Assembly: GCA_029260765.1 (NCBI GenBank)
Contig: JAJDCP010000091.1
Coordinates: 1 to 64,000, forward strand
Direction of reading: 5' to 3'
From: Planctomycetota bacterium
GTDB taxonomy: Bacteria > Planctomycetota > J058 > JAJDCP01
Length of the DNA: 64,000 nucleotides
Positions 59,931 through 64,000 of the stretch are shown here, piece after piece. The position numbers and the translations under genes were made by a program. The notes beneath the pieces were generated by a model, which was not told where the DNA came from, did no database searches, and saw only the letters and a list, made by a program, of their open reading frames with translations. Position 1 is the stretch's first letter. Each line of letters opens with the position of its first letter.

Positions 59931-60824
59931 ATGCGCAGACTCTGTGCGCTGGGCATCGTGTTCTGTATGAGCCTGTCCGTTTGCGCCGACATCCTCATCA
60001 CCAAAGATGGGCGGATCTTTCTCGGCTACATCGACGAAGTGGCGCCCGGCGACGACTACGTGGTGATGCGCTGGCCCTACAAGCGCATCAAAGAGCGCGG
60101 CGAAATGCGCTTCCACATCGACCGTCAAGTGCGCTGGCACAAACGGGGTACCGATCTGCCCAGCGAAGACTATTGGGAGCAGTTCGAGACGGAAGTCATC
60201 GTCGCCGATCCCAAGAGCCAGTTGACCGAGGAAGAGATGGCCTCGATTCTGACCAAGCAGGTAGAGCGCATCACGAAAAGCATCCGCGACGACAACGACA
60301 CGCCTGCTGACAGCAATGCTCTGGCACCCATCTCGGTCTCGAGCACCGAAGACCTGCGCTTGGTCTCCGAGCCCGAGGTTCGACCGCTCTGGGCTTACCA
60401 GGTGCGTCCGCCGGAGGGCTGGGAGTTCACAGAGCACGAGGGCATCCACTTCTGGGCCGGTCCGGCAGAAGCGGATGGCTTCCAGCCACAGATCCACGTC
60501 ATCTACTTCAAGACCACGCCCGTGCCGAACTTGATGGGCGACAATGGTCTGGTCTCGCTGACACTCGACGTGACCAAGAACTTCTCCGAGAAGTACGGGC
60601 AACCGCGCATCTCGACGCCGGAGATCGAAGACGACGGCGACACACAACGCTGTATGGCCGAAGTCACCGTGATGAAAGGCGAGCGGCAGATCTTCTCGCG
60701 AAAGATCTTCATCATCACGGGGAATAGCGCCTACATTCTTGCTTCGTACGATCTAACTTCCAGAGTGGGTTTGCGGGACAAGGTCATCCGCCAGGCGCTG
60801 GCATCTTTTGAAATCCTGCGTTGA
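59931..60824 (+). CDS. Exported protein of unknown function, 297 residues
   Basis: A secreted protein with a signal peptide (~1-20, ending SVCA). The N-terminal ~60 residues form a small beta domain (ITKDGRIFLGYIDE, VVMRWPYKRIKERGEMRFHI), similar in style to the SHD1/Sm-like secreted domains of Planctomycetota. The rest (~150-297) is an alpha/beta region (WEFTEHEGIHFWAGPAE, QIHVIYFKTT, RKIFIITGNSAYILASYDL) resembling PsbP/DUF1795-like domains that assess exported proteins. It starts two bases after the stop of the acidic membrane protein (ATG 59931), and a TTG 59925 is possible. No catalytic motif is evident. Confidence 0.65.
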   Translation: MRRLCALGIVFCMSLSVCADILITKDGRIFLGYIDEVAPGDDYVVMRWPYKRIKERGEMRFHIDRQVRWHKRGTDLPSEDYWEQFETEVIVADPKSQLTEEEMASILTKQVERITKSIRDDNDTPADSNALAPISVSSTEDLRLVSEPEVRPLWAYQVRPPEGWEFTEHEGIHFWAGPAEADGFQPQIHVIYFKTTPVPNLMGDNGLVSLTLDVTKNFSEKYGQPRISTPEIEDDGDTQRCMAEVTVMKGERQIFSRKIFIITGNSAYILASYDLTSRVGLRDKVIRQALASFEILR

Positions 60825-60860
60825 AGGTGCGACAATTGGCGGCCGCGGTTGCCAACGACC

Positions 60861-60882
60861 GTCGGCACGCGAGTGCCACGAC
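60861..60882 (+). promoter_or_regulatory. GNRA-loop hairpin in Hsp70 leader
   Basis: GGCAC-GCGA-GTGCC (60864-60877) is a perfect 5-bp stem closed by a GCGA tetraloop, extended by GTC/GAC around a two-base bulge. It lies 60-80 bases before the Hsp70 start. No CIRCE (TTAGCACTC-N9-GAGTGCTAA) element is seen. Confidence 0.35.
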
Positions 60883-60941
60883 TTGCGCCCGGGCGGGAAT
60901 TCCCACTGGGGCTTTGGAAACGTCGCTGAAAGGGAGTCAGC

Positions 60942-62759
60942 ATGACCAGTCAGGTTAGGAAAATCGCGGGAGTCGACCTGGGGACGACGTACTCGGCCAT
61001 CGCGCACTTCGATTCTTCGGGCAAGGCCGCGATCATCCCCAACAGTGACAACGAGCGTATCACTCCCTCTGTGATCCTGTTCGAGGAAGATGAGGTGATC
61101 GTTGGCAAGATCGCCAAGGACTGTGCAGTCACCTCGCCTGAGCGTGTGATTCAGTTTATCAAGCGAGAGATCGGCGACCCGGACTGGGTCAAAGAGATCC
61201 ATGGGCATGAGTACACGCCCGAAATGCTCTCTGCGATCATCTTGAAGAAGCTGGTCACCGACGCGGAAGAGCAGGTACGCGAGACGATTACAGACGTTGT
61301 GATCACCGTGCCTGCGTACTTCAACGACGCAGAACGCAAGGCGACCCAGGATGCGGGACAGATCGCCGGACTCAACGTGCTCGGTGTCCTGAATGAACCG
61401 ACAGCCGCGGCCCTGGCTTACGGGCTCGACAACACCGACACCCACGCCAAAGCCCTCGTCTATGACCTCGGTGGTGGTACCTTCGATGTTACCGTCATCG
61501 ACATCAACGGAACCAACATCACGGTGTTGGCCACAGATGGTGAGCGGCGACTGGGCGGTAAGGATTGGGACGATGAGCTGCTGAACTACATCGCCGATCG
61601 CTTTGTTGAAGAGCATGGCATCGATCCACGCGACGACCTTGAAGCAAACCAGGATCTCCGCAACAAGGTCGAAGATGCCAAGAAAGCGCTGAGCCGCAAG
61701 CCGAAGGTCAAGGTCTTCTCGCAGTGCCAGGGTCAGACCCTGAAGATCGAGATCTCGCAGGAAGAGTTCGAAGAGATGACTCGTCCGCTGCTCGAGCAGA
61801 CAGAGACCTACCTCGATGTCGTGCTTGAGAAGGCGCACCTGACCTGGGATGATATCGATCATATCCTGCTGGTCGGCGGTTCCACGCGCATGCCGATGGT
61901 GCGCGAGATGCTCGAACGGGTCTCTGGCCACGCCGTCGACATGCGGGTCAATCCCGACGAGATCGTAGCGACGGGCGCCGTCGAATACGCAGCCTACCTT
62001 TTGCAGCGTGAAGTCAATGAGCTGCAGGAACGGGCCGCGGCTGGGGAGGAGGTAGAAGTCCCCGACCTCAGCGCCACGGTACCCGACGAATTCCTGGGTC
62101 TGCTCGACGGCATGGCGGTCCACAACGTCAACTCACATTCGTTGGGAGTTGTCGCGCTGCAGGCGGATGGAACACGCAAGAACGTGATCATGATTCCGGA
62201 GCAGACGCCTCTGCCGGCCGAGAAGACCGGAGTTTTTGGTACCTTCAAGAACAACCAGGTCACGGTAGAAATCACCGTCGTCGAGGGCGAAAGCCCCGAC
62301 CCTGAAGACTGCACCGAGATTGGGACACTGGTCATCTCCGACCTGCCCACTGGCCGGCCCAAGGGCTCGAAGATCCAGGTCACCTACAGTTATGACGAGT
62401 CGGGACGCATCGAGATCACGGCGAAGGACGTGGAGACCGGGAACACTGCGCACACCGAGATTCGCCGTCAGTCGGTGTACAATGAGGGCGAAGTCGCGGA
62501 GAAACGCGGCGAGCTGGTCGAAATGTTCGATGATTATGGTTCCTATGCCGATCTGGACGGGTCTGCCTCAGACTCGGCCTATCTCGGTGGAATGGACACC
62601 GAGGACGGTGGTGAGCCGCTGGATGACCCCTACGCCTATCCTGAGGATGAACAGGTCATCGAGGGGGTCGCGCCCGAAGCTGGCTGGGATGAACAAGTGG
62701 AGGAGGTCAGAAGAGATCCCGCCGAGCAGGCGGCGTCGGATCTGGAATTCGACTTCTAG
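60942..62759 (+). CDS. Hsp70/DnaK paralogue with acidic tail and no lid
   Basis: A 605-residue Hsp70. The nucleotide-binding domain is complete: VDLGTTYSAI, VITVPAYFND, the NEPTAAALAYGLD segment, VYDLGGGTFDVTVI and HILLVGGSTRMPMV. The substrate-binding beta domain runs to about residue 512 (VHNVNSHSLGVVAL, GTFKNNQVTVEI). Then, instead of the helical lid of DnaK, there is a ~90-residue acidic tail (FDDYGSYADLDGSA, AYLGGMDTEDGG, DDPYAYPEDEQ). It is thus a non-standard member, not the main DnaK. The YLGG in its tail recurs in the membrane protein at 58.4 kb. AGGGAG precedes the ATG. The next gene is a J-like protein. Confidence 0.93.
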   Translation: MTSQVRKIAGVDLGTTYSAIAHFDSSGKAAIIPNSDNERITPSVILFEEDEVIVGKIAKDCAVTSPERVIQFIKREIGDPDWVKEIHGHEYTPEMLSAIILKKLVTDAEEQVRETITDVVITVPAYFNDAERKATQDAGQIAGLNVLGVLNEPTAAALAYGLDNTDTHAKALVYDLGGGTFDVTVIDINGTNITVLATDGERRLGGKDWDDELLNYIADRFVEEHGIDPRDDLEANQDLRNKVEDAKKALSRKPKVKVFSQCQGQTLKIEISQEEFEEMTRPLLEQTETYLDVVLEKAHLTWDDIDHILLVGGSTRMPMVREMLERVSGHAVDMRVNPDEIVATGAVEYAAYLLQREVNELQERAAAGEEVEVPDLSATVPDEFLGLLDGMAVHNVNSHSLGVVALQADGTRKNVIMIPEQTPLPAEKTGVFGTFKNNQVTVEITVVEGESPDPEDCTEIGTLVISDLPTGRPKGSKIQVTYSYDESGRIEITAKDVETGNTAHTEIRRQSVYNEGEVAEKRGELVEMFDDYGSYADLDGSASDSAYLGGMDTEDGGEPLDDPYAYPEDEQVIEGVAPEAGWDEQVEEVRRDPAEQAASDLEFDF

Positions 62760-62797
62760 GGGTTTGCGCAGAAAGAACTTCAGCACCGAGGGCTCGA

Positions 62798-62983
62798 ATG
62801 CGGCGGCACGTCTGTTTCCTGGTGGACGACGCGTGCCAGGTGGTAGAATTGCGCCGCAGGCGAGTGGGAGTGCGAAGTTGTTTCTCCGGAAGTCCGAAGG
62901 AAGATCACGCTCCACAGTGGGAGAGAATGGTGGCGCAGCAAGCCATACTTGATTCCGCAGTGGTGCCTGCAGGCGGTCGCTAA
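62798..62983 (+). CDS. Possible small protein, 61 residues
   Basis: A frame starting MRRHVCFLVDDACQVVELR ends in TAA whose last A is the first base of the following J-like start (TAATG), a coupling signature. GAGGG lies five bases upstream of its ATG. The codons include AGG, AGA and ATA, rarer in neighbours, so it may be spurious. If real it would be a basic protein between Hsp70 and its putative co-chaperone. Confidence 0.35.
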   Translation: MRRHVCFLVDDACQVVELRRRRVGVRSCFSGSPKEDHAPQWERMVAQQAILDSAVVPAGGR

Positions 62984-64000
62984 TGGCGGAAAACCGGTAC
63001 TATCAGCTTCTGGGCATCTCGGAAGACATCAAGTATCCCAACTACTACCAACTCCTGGGGCTGGATTTCCGCTTCAAGGACGAGGCAGAGATACAGGATG
63101 CCTTCAAGTCGCAGATGAAGCGTTTGCAGCACATCAAGAGCTCGAAGCACAAAGGCTTCATCGAGTTCTTGAAGGGTGAGCTGAAAGATGCACGCCGTAC
63201 TCTCGCCGATGCCAATAAACGCGCCCAGTATGACAAGGACCTGGTTGCAGACCGTCTGGAAGAATTCAAACGACTGATCGAGCCCGTGTTGTCCTCAGGG
63301 CACCTTACATTCAAGACGATAGAGACACTGTGCAAGCACGGCGTGCGGCTGGGATTCACGGTCAACGACGCGACCGAGTTCATCAGCCGCCAGGCCACGG
63401 AGCTCGGCGTCAAGCTTGTCGATCCAACCCCGGCTCCTGCGGCTGGGACGATCAATGTCCAGCTCAACGCCAATGAGGAAGACGTCAAAGCCGTACTGTT
63501 GGCGCGCAAGCGTCAAGAGTCGATGGCGCGTGGCTCGAAACGCCGAAGCGAGTCGGAGACCCGCTCTGAGCGTGGGCGGGGGCAAGATCGCTCCCAAGGG
63601 AATCGCAAGCGGCGGGGAGAGTCTGAGTCGGAGGGGGGCCGGCCGCGCGGTTCTGGGGGGCCGTCCTCAAGGACTCTGTCTCGCCAGCAACGCTGGAAGG
63701 CGCAGGAGCAGAAGCGCGTGCAGGCACGCGCTATCGCAGAGTACAACCGCGCGATTCTGGCCTCGAAGGCCGCAATGGCGCGGCACAATGAGCTGCGTTC
63801 CTACTTTCCGCCAGTCAACCGCTCGAAGAAGATCACCGAACAAATCAACGGCAAGCACTATTCGGAAGTCTTCGAACAAGAGATCCGCTCTTTCAGAGAG
63901 TCCAAGGAGCAGTTCGAGCTCTGTTGCAAGCTGCTCGAGAAGGTCGGAGATTCCCGCAGCAAACGCACGCTCGAGATCGCCGAGGCGCATGTGCGCGAGA
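62983..64000 (+). CDS. J-domain-like protein without HPD (partial, runs off the window)
   Basis: At least 339 codons are seen, without a stop. Residues ~20-90 look like a J-domain: NYYQLLGLD, helix II EIQDAFKSQMKRLQHIK and helix III LKGELKDARRTLADANKRAQYDKDL. The HPD tripeptide that activates Hsp70 is missing (the loop reads HIKSSKH). The opening repeats YYQLLG twice (residues ~6 and 21). Then comes a helical region, a long basic Arg/Ser/Gly-rich disordered stretch (~185-235) and further charged helices. Being right after a lidless Hsp70, it may be a specialised, non-stimulating J-like partner. Confidence 0.75.
   Translation, partial: MAENRYYQLLGISEDIKYPNYYQLLGLDFRFKDEAEIQDAFKSQMKRLQHIKSSKHKGFIEFLKGELKDARRTLADANKRAQYDKDLVADRLEEFKRLIEPVLSSGHLTFKTIETLCKHGVRLGFTVNDATEFISRQATELGVKLVDPTPAPAAGTINVQLNANEEDVKAVLLARKRQESMARGSKRRSESETRSERGRGQDRSQGNRKRRGESESEGGRPRGSGGPSSRTLSRQQRWKAQEQKRVQARAIAEYNRAILASKAAMARHNELRSYFPPVNRSKKITEQINGKHYSEVFEQEIRSFRESKEQFELCCKLLEKVGDSRSKRTLEIAEAHVRE

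Noticed and set aside
60825-60941. CIRCE element before the Hsp70
   Set aside because: The inverted repeat present (GGCAC/GTGCC) does not match TTAGCACTC-N9-GAGTGCTAA.
1-64000. tRNA, rRNA, tmRNA, transposase, integrase and phage genes
   Set aside because: Intergenic gaps are short and none shows a cloverleaf or rRNA segment that I can recognise; no mobile-element protein motifs were seen.

Overview
This window is about 62-65% GC by eye and almost fully coding (about 50 genes). Both strands are used in short, tightly packed operons with many 4-base ATGA/GTGA overlaps. The organism is a Gram-negative, diderm bacterium: there is a TamB/TamA-type outer-membrane export pair, many lipobox and signal-peptide proteins, and several lysophospholipid acyltransferases. 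Two large Hanks-type Ser/Thr kinases, a sigma-54 activator with a long uncharacterised N-terminus, a PrkA kinase, a PATAN (DUF4388) response regulator, a roadblock-like/HTH protein, tandem dynamin-like GTPases, prenyltransferase-repeat and LamG-like proteins and a secreted caspase-like protein fit the large-genome Planctomycetota/Myxococcota type or an uncultured relative. No rRNA or other marker is present, so the phylum is an inference. I saw no rRNA, tRNA, CRISPR array, transposase or prophage genes.

Layout. 1-10.9 kb (+): tamB-like and tamA/bamA-like genes, prkA, and a degenerate-GGDEF/EAL protein. 10.9-16.7 kb (mixed): two hypotheticals, a Pro/Gly-rich TM2 protein, cysteine dioxygenase, a roadblock-HTH protein and a divergent REC-PATAN regulator. 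15.5-21.4 kb (-): one compact six-gene operon with a lipoprotein, a membrane protein, a prenyltransferase-repeat protein, a 70-residue protein, myo-inositol-1-phosphate synthase and a polytopic membrane protein. 21.4-28.2 kb (+): twin operator-like palindromes, a histidine kinase, a missed TTG-start small gene, two overlapping dynamin-like GTPases and pyruvate kinase. 28.4-30.1 kb (-): ssb and recA with a promoter, a LexA-box-like site and a good terminator. 30.1-38 kb: a small membrane protein, a GT2 glycosyltransferase, a LamG-like kinase, a Trx-fold protein without CXXC, and a very long ORF whose second half is a prepilin. 38-47.8 kb (-): speA, a duplicated caspase/EF-hand/Tudor-knot-like secreted protein, a PlsC-type acyltransferase and a 1390-residue TPR kinase. 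47.9-54.8 kb: membrane hydrolase-like and Cys-rich proteins, a DUF374 acyltransferase, an aldo/keto reductase, the sigma-54 activator, class II aldolase, and lipoproteins of cytochrome c, unknown and thioredoxin type. 54.8-58 kb (-): aspartate kinase and an aldehyde-dehydrogenase-like protein. 58.4-64 kb (+): an acidic single-pass membrane protein, a secreted protein, a lidless Hsp70 and a J-like protein lacking HPD, which runs off the window.

Two loci look most novel. One is the secreted double caspase at 40.3-42.4 kb, with calcium-loop and chromatin-reader-like modules in a duplicated order. The other is the chaperone-like cluster at 58.4-64 kb, where the Hsp70 tail and the neighbouring membrane protein share a YLGG motif. 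Central metabolism is represented by pyruvate kinase, class II aldolase, aspartate kinase, SpeA and inositol-phosphate synthase. All calls come from reading the sequence; no database search was run.
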